DNA of 64,000 nt from Rostrohypoxylon terebratum (taxonomy: Eukaryota; Ascomycota; Sordariomycetes; Xylariales; Hypoxylaceae), in NCBI GenBank assembly GCA_022497145.1, contig MU385867.1:186001-250000 (forward strand), given 5' to 3'. Shown here in pieces: positions 1 to 11,549 of this stretch. A program made the translations under genes and the position numbers. How positions within the stretch are numbered: the first letter of the stretch is position 1; each line of letters begins with the position of its first letter. The notes under the pieces are model-generated. The model was not told the origin of the DNA. It saw only the letters and a program-made list of their open reading frames with translations, and made no database searches.

Positions 1-1833
1 GCCAATCCTGTTGTGTCAGTGAAGAATGGCAGCTACGAAGGCCTCTACCTCCCCGCCTTCAACCAGGACATCTTTCTTGGCATACCGTATGCTCAAGACA
101 CCGGTGGTGCAAACCGATTCCGTGTTCCACAATCTCTGGACGAGACTTGGAATGGTATCCGGGCGGCTAAGGCGTACGGGCCTGGTTGTCCAGACTACCA
201 TCTCTCGGCTGAGGTGTTACACGGCATGAGCGAAGATTGTCTTAGTATCAACATCGTGCGACCGGCTGGGATCCGTCAGAATGGCGGCGAGACTCCTCTC
301 CTCCCAGTCATGTTCTGGATCCACGGAGGAGCATATCAGTATGGTGGCAGCGCACAAACTCAGTATAACCTCACCTATTTGGTGCAGAAGTCGGTAGACA
401 TCGGCTTGCCCATTATAGGAGTTAGCATCAACTATAGGAAGGGAGGTTGGGGAAACATGTATTCGATCGAAATCCAGGTCAGGAACAACACTATCCCATA
501 CCTTCCTATCAGGAGTTAACGAGAAGACGCAGGGATCGGGAAATACCAATTTGGCGCTACGGGATATGCGTAAGGCTCTGGCTTGGGTACAGGAGAACAT
601 TGAGAATTTCGGTGGGAATTCTTCATCGGTGACAATCTGGGGACAATCAGCCGGGTCTTTTGCTGTTGTATGTTTGAGCCCAAGTTCCGTGGACGACGAA
701 CATGAAAATCATGTATGGCAGACCTCCGCTGAAGCTAACCAATTGTCTCTTGATAGGGCCAACTTGTCATGAGCTATGGCGGACGAACAGATGGTCTCTT
801 TCATCGATCTATCCAGGAGAGCGGGAGTGCAACCACGGCTTGGTGCAACGGGTCCGATTGGTATCAACCCATTTACGATAAGATTGTTGATCAAGTCAAT
901 TGCAGTTCGGTGCCGGACACGTTAGAATGTTTACGGACCATCGATTACGACATCCTCTACCCCTTTTTGAACTCGTCGACTACTCCTGGCCCGGGTTATT
1001 ATCCTACTGTTGGTTAGTGTTACTTGCCTTCAAGCAATGCGTGTTTCTAACCTGCAACAGACGGTGATGTATTACCAAACTACCCATCGGAACTCCTTCG
1101 TGCTGGGCGTTTTGCACATATCCCGCACCTGTACGGAACAGTATCTGACGAGGGTACTGATAACGCCCCACTAGGTATTGATACAGATGAAGAGCTGCGG
1201 ACATTTCTTTTGCAAGGAGTGGGATTTGACTTCCCAGTTGCGACCGTTGATCACATCCTAGAACTGTACCCTGATGATCCGACGCAAGGTGTCCCCGTGA
1301 ATACGGGCGAAGAACGGTTCGCTGATAAAGGGTGGCAATATAAGCGCGTCGCAGCCATTGTCGGCGATATCTTTTACCATGGACCGCGGCGGTTCGATGC
1401 GAAGAATTATGTCAAGTATTCGCCGACATATACATATCGGTTTAATACTCGGCCGTGGGAGAGCACATCCTCCAATACCACGGGAGCAGATAATTCTACC
1501 ACCACTAGCGGCGGAGAGCTTGCGCCGGCGTACAAGGGGGTGGAGCATTTTAGCGAGGTAGCTTTCGTTTTCGCCAACCCGACGACAGTAGGTCCTTGGC
1601 CCGAATATCGCAAGCTGAGCAGCCAACTTAGTAGTCAATGGATCCGATTCGCTTATACGGGAGATCCAAATGGTCCAGGGCTGCCAGAATGGCCGCAGTA
1701 TAACAAAGCAGAAAACGGCGTTAATCTGGTGTTACAAACGGAAGCGCAAGGCGGATCGTATGTTGAGGACGACATATACCGGTTAGCTGGGCGCGAATAT
1801 CTGACGCAGTGGTCAAGGAGGAGACATGTATAA
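1..1833 (+). CDS. Type B carboxylesterase/lipase, 5' truncated by the window edge
   Basis: Alpha/beta-hydrolase of the carboxylesterase type B family, which hydrolyses carboxylic esters and is often secreted in fungi. The frame is open from base 1 and starts inside the mature N-terminus (VSVKNGSYEG, FLGIPYAQ), so the start and any signal peptide lie outside. Coding segments are 1-445, 513-667, 757-1012 and 1061-1833; they sum to 543 codons including the stop. Visible landmarks are EDCLSINIVRP, the oxyanion region FWIHGGAYQYGG, the nucleophile elbow GQSAG, an acid residue in GTVSDEGT and the catalytic His in GVEHFSEVAFVF. Introns 2 and 3 are clear, with CTAAC-like branch sites. Intron 1 (446-512) keeps the frame but removes the segment where relatives have Trp-Gly-Phe-Leu, so a small lesion there is also possible. 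The substrate cannot be told. Confidence 0.88.
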
Positions 1834-3099
1834 AGCGATTTGGTAGCTGGTAAGGAGCTAATGTCATGGGATTTTGATGGCTTTAATTCTGTTTTATCCA
1901 AGACAACCTTGGAATATATCCAGAAGCCCCCAAGCCCCTCCTAATTGGTTTCTTAGCTATCAAATTTGGTCATATCCAATTTGATTCAGGGATTGAGACC
2001 TTCCATTCGCATAGTAGGAAATGCGAATATCCATCCAGTCTGCCAGTGCACGAGCCAACTGATGAGAGCTGTGTTTGATTAAGGCAAGTGAACGACAAAC
2101 GAACCTTAGGCAACAGAACCGACATCAAATCAATCGGCTGCACATATGGATGTAGGCAGACTCTGACCGCTTGAAGCTCTAAAAGGAATATTGACTCATC
2201 GACGCTGAGATATCTGGTTCTCAAGATGAAAGATGAAAGTCGACAGTTGAGCCAAAGTGAGAAATGGTGGAAATTGTGGAGATTGTGGGATGGATCTCTC
2301 CCGTAAGACTCATACACTACACTAGTGTTATGGAGGCAAGCCCTTGAGCTTACCGACCTCGGCAGGGCCTACCCCAACCGCCACAAGACAAAGACACCTA
2401 AGCAAACCTTGGAAGACATAATAAGCCTCCCAGCCCCTGTATTCCTCCACTGTAACCCCTCCTGCCTAGCTACTCCAGTCTCCTGCCCCTTCTTAAGTCC
2501 TCTTAAACTTTCTTCTAAACTTTCGAACCCCTTGAAGATCCTTGTCTCGACAGGCACCAGTCGCGCTAGATACCTTCAGCTTTACAGTAGTTACCATAGA
2601 GCGACATTAAGCGAGGGTAGTCGCGAATGGTCTTTCGCCAGCATAGCGCTATATTCGTGAGTCTGTATATGCTTGCTATGTGCTTGCTATATTCTTGTAA
2701 GCATCGTAATGCCTCGCAACATTTTCATCTCTTCATCGTATCGGCGAGTCTGCCTAGCCTTAAGGATCAACCTGCCTACATCAAGATCCATCCTCATCTC
2801 CTGATCTAATGTATTTACAACTAATATAAATCATCTTCACTATCCAGCTTCGTTTCCATCAAAGTGTAGTTTTCTCCCACATATGTTTCGAGTTAAGTGG
2901 TTTGTCACATCTCATACTCGCCTCATAGGTATTCATCTCATACGTACGCATCTTACCGTCAATATTTTCGCTCCTCGCGTCGTCCGCATTCCTATTATAC
3001 TATCATCACAGGCCTTCTCATTAACTTGGCCCGTATCTATCGTCTTACGAGATCCTTACAACCGACTATTTACATCAGTTTCAGTTTGAACCAAGCACA
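1834..3099. other. Intergenic, no gene recognised
   Basis: Spacer between the carboxylesterase and the nucleotidyltransferase-ankyrin gene. It has pyrimidine-rich stretches around 2400-2530 and several short open frames with no recognisable family or splice continuation. The last few hundred bases before 3100 presumably hold the promoter of the downstream gene. Confidence 0.5.
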
Positions 3100-6000
3100 A
3101 TGATTACCCTCGCAGACCTTCCCAAGTTGCCTGTGGCCCACGATGAGCTGGCAAATTATATTGCCAACCATCCTAAGATTCCAATGAGCGAGCTGATCGA
3201 CCCTTATCGCAAATATGAAGCCAAACTACGTGAGGTCTACGCTCAAGAACGCAACAACCCCATACTAGACAACCCTCATCTCAACACTCTACCCCTTTTC
3301 ACCAAAGATACCCCAAACATCAAAATCCGTGCCCGTAACCTTGAAGCAGAATCACCTAGCGAGAAGGAGAAGTACATCATGCCTCTCCCCGATGATAAAC
3401 GGCGCCCGAACGGCTCGCCTGCTATTGTACCTTCTCTCAAGGAGTTTCGTCACAACTTTGGTGTCTTTTCCGAATCATCGCTCGCTGATATGAACTGGGA
3501 CAATGTCGTTGCTGCTGGCTCGTCCGTCATCAACTGTCTTCTTCCAGTTCCCGCGCAGTATAATAAGTCCAAGAGGACGCTTCGCAACTACTATCATGAG
3601 AAATTTTGTCCAGCTTCAGACGTTGACCTATTCTTGTACGGTCTCAACGAAGAGCAGGCCATTGAAAAGATTAAAGAGATCGAAGCCCGGATTCGTGATG
3701 CGATCCTCTCGGAGACCACTGTAGTCCGAACTAAGAATGCCATCACTATATGTCAGTTTACCTTGTCCCGATAAGTCTAAAGGCAGCAACTTAACATGCT
3801 TTCAAATTAGGTAGTAAATACCCTACTCGCCATGTTCAGGTATGGGAGAATTGGTGCTTTTTGACATTTATTCCAGTCTATTATTAACACATTTCAGATC
3901 GTCCTCCGATTGTATAAATCAGTCTCTGAAATATTGACTGGGTTCGACATCGACTGTTCTTGTGCCATCTATGATGGAAAGCAAGTATACTGCAGCCCTC
4001 GCGCTTTGGCTTCTTTTATCACACAGATCAATCCCATTGATCTCACTCGAAGAAGTCCTTCCTATGAGAACCGTCTTTCGAAGTATAGCCACCGCAACTT
4101 TGAAGTATATTGGCCGGGGCTTGATCGAACTCGCATTGATCCTACCATTTTTGAGCGTAGCTTCCATAGGCTTCATGGACTTGCCCGCTTACTCGTCTTA
4201 GAACGCCTCCCCACTACGAGCGCCAGAGATGAATATCTCAGAAAGCGCCGAGAGGAACGCGGGAGACCGGGAGTGATCAACCGTTCTCTATATCGCCTCC
4301 GCGGAAACATAAAAGACGTCCACGAAGATGAAGTGGCAGATTGGGTCGAAGAAACCGAAGTCTCAAGCTATCACACGTTCACCGTTCCCTATGGGGAGAA
4401 CTTTCATGCCAAGAAAATAGAAAAGCTCTGTTATACGAAAGACTTGCGTAAGTCGAGACATTTCCATAGCCACATTCGAACGACTGACATTCTCGTTTTT
4501 TTATTGACTGGAATTAGTTCTGAACGCTGAATGGAACCAACCCGATGACAGAGAAGTCTACTTACATAGGCATCCTGCTTTCTTTGGGCGAGTCGAAGAT
4601 GTAAGTGACGATGCTAAAGATGTTGCCAACTAAAAAGAATATTAACATTCTCAATAAGGTCATCGGTGACTGCTGTGGCACATGTCCGAAGCCCAAAACC
4701 CCCGAGGAGATTGAAATAGCCGAGAAAGAGAGTGAGATCTACGTATCAGGGAAAGTCACATTTCGCATTGACGACCCCGGCAGACAGGCAAGCACTCTCA
4801 TATTGGGAAAGCTATCTAATAATGCTAATAGTTTTCTAGCAAATTGGTTCGTTCCATCCTCTCACAGATGATGACTGGACCGAGATGGCATATGTTGGGA
4901 ACACTGCTCGCCTCTGCCAAGCCATAGTTGATGGTGACATTGAGCACGTCGAAGATTGGCTTTCGCAGGAAGGGGCAGATCCAAACAAGAGGGACTACAC
5001 CGGAAGAACACCTCTACATCTCGCCGTCATTAGCTCTACGCCTCAAATTGTCAAATGCTTAGTTGACCATGGTGCGCGCCTTATTTCCCGCTTAGCCGAT
5101 GGCCGAAATGCGCTTCATCTAGCTGCAGCGCGCGGTGACGCTGAGATTGTCAGAATCTTGCTTGAGAAAAGTGAATCAAATGAGGAGGAGGAGGAAGAGA
5201 AACAAGACCAGCGCCGCAAAGCTCGCTCCACGGCGAAGAAAGATGGTGAAGACAACAAACTTGACAAGAAGCCTTGTGCTACTAAGACCGGCGATGAATC
5301 TGACGGCGAGGATTCTGGGGAAGACCTAGTTAGCGATTCTTCGTCTGATGGTGGCAACGATGCGACATCCATTGCTACTGGATCATTCGTTAAAATTGGC
5401 AAAGACGGCGAAACTGAAGAGAAAGACGTGGCTATCCTCGATGAAGATCTGAGCGAGCCGGACTTTTACAAGATCGACGCAGTTGCGTGGGATTCCAAAT
5501 GCAGTGCTCTTCACTACGCTATTGTCGGGGGTCACTGCGAAGTTGTCAAACTTCTTTGCCAGGAATTCGGTGCTGATGTGCTATCACCTGTTAAGATTGG
5601 TGATGAATCAGTCCCTAACATGGCTGTTTTGACAATGGTTCTGGCCCATGCTCTCCCTGTTGAGAAAGCTCTTCTCATGGTGGAGACTTTACTGGACCTA
5701 GGCGCCACATCTTCGCAGGCTGACGTGAATGGTGTCACTGCGTTCCATCGCTATGTCCGAAGCGGTGCATCTGAATTAGTTGACTGCCTCTGGGCCAAGG
5801 ACAAGATCGGGCTCAGGGCAGCCATAAATCATGTATCTGTTACAGGTTCGTTCTACAACTGCAACAATGTAAGCCCGTTGTCGACGGCTATCGACAGAGG
5901 CGATCCAACGCTTGTCCTCAAGCTACTTCAGGAGGGAGCGATGCCCCAGATCAATTTCGACTCATGGTTGAAGGGCGCTAGGCTCACCTTCGAAAGCCAA

Positions 6001-9000
6001 CTTCGTGTAAGTTTACCCCCGAACCCCTTCAGTGCCTTTACATCCAACTTTCTAAGCAACCTGTCACTGGGTCTATTCTTATTTCATCACCACAACAACC
6101 CGTCTATTTTATAATCATTGACTTATTCATTTTGTAGGACTACGAAAACAACATTCAGCGTTACAAGGATGCCACAGAGCAGCCTTTGATAATAGCTATC
6201 AAGTCATCGCACCCTCTCAATGCTGTTGAGTTGCTAAAGAAAGGTGCTGATCCGAACACACTGACCCGTTCAAGCCAGAATCTCATTCGTAATGAGTGGT
6301 CTCGAAGATATAGCAAAGGCCGGTCTGCTCTTGATATGGTCAATGAATTGCTCGCAGAGTACCGCAGCTTCAGGGATGATTTGACCGGAACACTCCGATC
6401 CGGACAGATTACACGGTTCTATTCTCCCAATAAGGACACTTATCTCGAACGTCCAGTCGAGCCCTTTGGAACCACAGAGTTCCTATCGTTGTTTACCCGG
6501 GGCACTTACCAACACTGGATGGTTTCCACTGCCATCGCAGCTGAGTGGGACAACTATAAGAAGAAGCTAGAAGAGTTCGAGGCAGAAAAAGCCAAGTCTA
6601 TTGGCAACGAAGAAGCAGCAGAGAAGGTTGAAATTACCCAAGACCTCATCTCGCAGCTTGAGAAAGTGCTTGAAACCCTCCTATCCCAAGATGCGAAAAC
6701 TTTCAAAGAGCAGTATCCCGACATACAAGAGCCTCCCATATATTCAGAAAAATCGCCTAAAGGCCAAGATCCAGTACCATACACCTTTATATTTACCTTC
6801 CGCAACGCTACTGACCTTACTGATGCGCGAAAAGATGCATACATAAAGCTGTAAGTATATTCAAATATCCCTGGTTTCCCCTTAAAGTCACTAAAACTTC
6901 GGTAGCTTTGAAGCGGCTTGGGTAGGCGATCTTGAGGTCATCAAGTCGCTCACCTTAGCTTCGTGGGATGCAGAAGGACAAGAATCGCCTCTTAAGGTAG
7001 CGGTGTCTGACGCGGAAGGCAATAACCCATTCTCGCTTGCATTTCTACGTGGTCATTATGATGTATCGAAGGCGGTTTTAGAGATCGCGCAGGCCCAATG
7101 GGTACCGAAATCGGACAAGGCGACACGCTTCACCCTGAATAAAATCGAAAACGATGATGACGACGACTGTTCGATTGAGGAGGAGCCTGATAACGGCGAC
7201 GACGTTGAAATATACAAGAAAGTCATCTATGATCAACATACGATTAATGACATCGGCCAGGTTTCCACGAAAGTTAAGAGCCATGTTCTTGCCAGCGAAA
7301 TCCTTGATTGGATGGTGCCAACGTTTGTGCTGTGTGACGGCTCACTCAAAACAAAGCAAAAGGATACCCTCCTCGAATTTGTTATTTCCGAGAATGACAT
7401 AAAAGGATTCGATTTCCTAGTCAATTTGCATATCCACTTCGTCCGCGAGGAACCCACCGAGAATAATAAAGAGGAATCAAGTCAATTGTACATGTTCCCT
7501 CAGCGCTACTTCGACTACGCTTTGAAGCTTGGTCGAACAGAGATGCTTGCTAGAGTAATCCGGCGAGTCGGCGCTGGAATCCCCATTGAAGACTTAGTAA
7601 AGAAAAGTGGCACGGAACTCAAAGTGACGCCGCGTTATTATCAGGGCTTGAGCGTTTATGGAAAGAAGAGAGCGGATTGGGCCAAGGCTGGCCGCAATGT
7701 TATAGTGAAGCCTACCGGAAGGAAAGTCCCCCCACTCCTTTCAGCTGCTCTTCGAGGTTCCTTGGAATCTGTCGAATGGTTTATTAGCGATACACCAATG
7801 CGACATTATGTGGAGTTTGGAAAATCGAAGGTTGCTAAGGGGGATGCTCGCTTAAAGCATCTGGCCGAAGCGTCTGGTGGGTTTGACAAGGCAGTTGCTA
7901 AATGGCTTGGTAACCACAGTAAGCGAAAGTTTTATTTGAGCAATTCATTTCGCCTTTCGCTAATTATTCCTAGATGATCTTGTCATTCACTGCGCGGTGA
8001 TGGGGCCCAGTGGGGAGAAGACCAATAAACTCATCGAATATCTGATCAAAGTTTGCCCTTCATCCCTCGAAGCAAAGTCAGATGAAGGATATACTCCTCT
8101 ATATCTAGCTTGCTTACTTGGAAGGGTTGATTTCGCGAAGACACTCATCGATGCAGGAGCCGACCAATCAGTCAAGAATAAGCAATCCAACAACGTTCTC
8201 CATGCTGCCTTAATGAACAGGCCCAGACTCGAGCCACTACAACGGCTCTTAAACCTTCTTGACAAGGATCTAAGATCGCATTTGTTCCTTCAACAAAACA
8301 GTCTAGCTAACGGCGGTGATACTCCTCTTCATTTCTGGCTTAAGACAGCCAATCAAACTCAATATTCCTGGGGTCACGCTGGCCACGGGCTTGCCGATGA
8401 GAACACTGCAAACATCAAGATCCTTGAAGCTCTCTTAGAGCTTTCCGGTGGTGCGGAGCTCGAGATTCTTAACGGTGCCGGTGATACAGTTCTTCACACG
8501 GCAGTACTTCGTCATCTTCCAGGACACGTACGGCTGCTTATCTCTCAAAATCCCAATCTGGTCTATCGTGAAAATGCGGTCGGCCGAACACCCGGGGAAA
8601 TAGCGTATGATTTCTTCATTGATACCAAGGTAAAGGAACTAGATCCCATCGAGATTATTGATCGCGGGGATAGAAATGGGATCATCAAGCCCTTGTTGTC
8701 GAAGAAGTTGGCCTCCAAGAGCGGAAAGTCCAAAGATTCAATCGGAGCATACCGCAAAGAGCGCACTTGGCGGATTATTGAGGAGCAACTCGGAAAAGTT
8801 GGGGGCAAGCGCCGCCTGGTCAGCCTGAACGAAGCAAATGATGTTGCCAGGAGGCTAGGCGAGAGTTACACCTGGCAGCGGTACCTTCACTTCCAGAAGA
8901 GCACTGAGGCTGACGAAGAAGAGGAGAAATACCAGGAGAAGGAAGTCGACTTCGTGACGACTGAGTATAAGTCTTGTTTTAACATGGCGTGGAAAGATGA

Positions 9001-9058
9001 TCAGAAAGTGGATGACATATCTTCCCTTGGATTGTTTAGATCAACTGGATTAGATTAA
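3100..9058 (+). CDS. Large ankyrin-repeat protein with nucleotidyltransferase-like N-terminal domain
   Basis: Nine coding segments: 3100-3751, 3811-3839, 3898-4447, 4518-4600, 4659-4787, 4840-6006, 6138-6850, 6906-7918 and 7974-9058. They sum to 1807 codons (1806 residues). Segment 2 is only 29 nt. The intron at 4788-4839 is GC-AG (CAG/GCAAGC donor); the others are GT-AG. The N-terminal third has a nucleotidyltransferase-like signature: GSS at about 140-142, SDVDLF with D174 and D176, and a later FDIDCSC with D244 and D246. This matches the usual GS...DxD...D metal-binding pattern. Ankyrin repeats begin near residue 500 (GRTPLHLAV, GRNALHLAAARGDAEIVRILL) and recur to the C-terminus (GYTPLYLACLLGRVDFAKTLIDAGA). 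An acidic/basic low-complexity linker splits them at about 590-690. The function is unknown; a nucleotide-transferring enzyme regulated by an ankyrin platform is inference from the motif pattern only. Confidence 0.85.
4788..4839 (+). other. GC-AG intron (52 nt)
   Basis: The donor is CAG/GCAAGC and the acceptor TTTTCTAG, with a GCTAAT-like branch site 13-18 nt upstream of the exon. Removing it joins GRQ to QIGSFHPL and keeps the frame into the ankyrin region; no GT donor nearby does this. Confidence 0.8.
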
Positions 9059-9498
9059 CTGGGTAACTGGATATGGATGATGAACGGACGTTTTCTTTTG
9101 TATATCTGGCTGGCTTTTTGTACTTTGGAAGTTGAATAGCCGAAACAGGCATGGAAATATATGTTGGTAGCATACGATGCTTCTATTTATATCGCATCTT
9201 AACTGTTTTCGCCCTGAAATCGTGCCATTTGTTAGATATGCGATGGGGAAGGGGAATTGTAAATATGTTTTCCCCGTTAGCAAAGTGTTAATAAGAATTG
9301 GTAAAATCTACAATTCTTGATACGACACGAAAGTGTTATAATGCCCTAAAAAGGCGCATACAAATGAATCCAGAATTTTTATGACCTCGTCTAACGCCGA
9401 AAACCTCGTGTGCTCTATCTCTACTTTCTTCTTGGTGAATGTGTATAAAACTCTAGTATATTATGTTTGAGGATGGGAACAAGATTTCGTCCCTTAAA
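9059..9498. other. Convergent 3' spacer
   Basis: 440 bp between the stop of the ankyrin gene and the stop of the MTD1-like gene on the other strand. AT-rich, presumably holding both 3' UTRs. No gene seen. Confidence 0.5.
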
Positions 9499-10638
9499 TT
9501 AGATCTCATGGATGAATGCCTCGTTCTTAGCTTTCTGTGTGGTCTCATCGGCTGAACCGTCTTGGTTGGTGGAGGGGCGGTTCGCAATCAGGCGCTGGAT
9601 CTAGTTAGCATGCACCAAACATTCATTCGTTACTTTAACAACATACCACTAGATTCCTCAGCAACACGGCGATGGTAACTTTTCCAACCGAGGGAACATA
9701 GATGGATGCCTTTTCCTTGATAGCAGGGCCATCAAAGTTCCTATAAGAAGAAAAGTTGATGCAAACAGTTCCATCACGGATGAGTTCCGTCGGCACCTTG
9801 AAGTTCTCGGAGGGGACGCCACCAATGATCACGTTACTGATAGGTATGCACTGCTCTAAAGCCCACCCTTCCTTCTCCTGTACCTTGTGTCGCGGTTGCT
9901 TGATACCTTGGCCACGGGTGAAGAGCTGAACTCCTGTCAAATCGACGGAGTATACGGTGGCACCGTCATTGGCGAGAAGAGCAGCCAACGGTCGACCGTT
10001 CACCTCTGAACGGTTAATGACCGTGATTGTCCTACCGAAGAGTCGGTTTCCGTAGGGCAGGATAGAATTGTAGATTTGAAGGTATTCTAGAATCTTGACC
10101 ACGGCCAGCGGGGTGCAAGGAAGAATAGACTTCTTCAGGTTTTGGGGTGGATCCAAAAACCTGACGTTATAGTACATGTTGTAGATGTGTTTATGGCAGA
10201 GCCCTTCGACATCCTTGGCTAGCGACACGGTCTCCTGAACGTACCGGTCATGGGCAGGGTTGCCAGGGAAGATGGGGTAGTAGACAATGATGCCATCAAC
10301 CTCGTCATCCTCGTTGGCACTTTCGATCTCTTCCTCGAGTCTATCCTTGTCTACTTGACGCAAGTCGAAAGTGAAGCCACTAGTTTACTCTGTAAGTGGA
10401 CGTGTTTCTTACTTTCAGGATTACGATATTCTTACTTTTCCTCACAAGTCTTCTTCGACCATTCGGCGTACTTAACAGCTGCAGGGTCGTCATTCGCTAG
10501 GAATGCCACGAGAGTTGGTTGAGTCTCAGAGTTTTTCTGGATGGATTTCAGGGTATCCTTCACTTCGGCGAGGAGGCCTTTAGCGATGGTATCCGCTAAT
10601 ATGACCTTGCAGGTCTTTGGCACGTCTTGCGAAGACAT
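9499..10638 (-). CDS. MTD1: NAD-dependent methylenetetrahydrofolate dehydrogenase (cytosolic, MTD1-type)
   Basis: Oxidises 5,10-methylene-THF to methenyl-THF with NAD in cytosolic one-carbon metabolism feeding purine synthesis. Coding segments on the minus strand are 10436-10638, 9647-10379 and 9499-9600, giving 345 residues, slightly longer than yeast Mtd1. The start MSSQDVPKTCKVILAD matches the family. The catalytic-domain region DGIIVYYPIFPG and the Rossmann part GRTITVINRSEVNGRPLAALL are clear, with a TVYSVDL strand after it. It lacks the cyclohydrolase and synthetase parts of C1-THF synthase, consistent with the monofunctional fungal enzyme. The introns are 56 nt (10380-10435) and 46 nt (9601-9646). 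The last exon encodes a polar tail ending AFIHEI. It is divergent from the MMS19 gene, across about 0.9 kb. Confidence 0.93.
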
Positions 10639-11549
10639 TTTTCGACGAAGATTTAACTGAGCAAACCTAAAATTAGTGCTTTTCTTATAAATATGAGAAT
10701 GTTAGAAATTATCATATAAAAAGAGGTATTAAAATTTTGATAGAAAGTAAACGCATGATTGATATATATTACATTATATAAGATATATGTGAATGCTAAA
10801 AAGAACTTATAGACGCAAGGTGCGAGTGAATTTTTAACGTACCTGCCCCTCTACAAATGCCCCACGACTGCGATAAAAAAGACGCGGTAGCGGCGATGAC
10901 GGCGTGTGTAAGCTAGCGTAAGCCGTGCAACGAGAAAAAGAGTTTTTCACTCCACAGCAACTGCACTGACGAGGAGGTTGCAATGGACAGTGTGAAGAAA
11001 AATTACGATATGACTGATTAAGAATTGATCGGGAACATTTAGAAAAGTTGGTGAGTCTCATCTCCATACATCCCGCGTCGCTAACAACTTTTGCCCAGGT
11101 TCATCTTTTTCGTCCTTTTTTTTTTCCCTCTGCTCTTTAGAAAACCCCACTACATTAGCGTAGACGACCTGTGAAATCCCCTGCCAATTGCCTGATAAAA
11201 ATTGACTACCCCTCTTACCCCTTCTGGAACGTCACCAAATCGGTAAACGATTTATGTAGCACGCATGCGATTATCTAATCGCGGGGCATTTCGTCATTTG
11301 GGAAAGTACATCTAATATAGCGTATTTATTTACTACTAGGTAGGTACTATTAGAATTTAGCGGTGCTGGTAGGTACTTACTACTCCGATTTTCTACAACG
11401 ACAAATAGTTGGTGACCGGAAGAACAACTTTGAGACTGGTCGTTTTAGTGAGAACAGAAAAGGCAACACCTTATCATTGAATCGAAAGGGATAGACGTCA
11501 AGCACACATTGTTCGCCTTCATCGAATGGGTTCGTCCTATCCGTGAAAA
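10639..11549. other. Divergent promoter region MTD1 / MMS19
   Basis: 911 bp between two divergent starts. It holds an AT-rich part (10680-10800), a pyrimidine tract near 11101-11142 and no convincing open frame. It probably contains the promoters and 5' UTRs of both genes. Confidence 0.5.
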
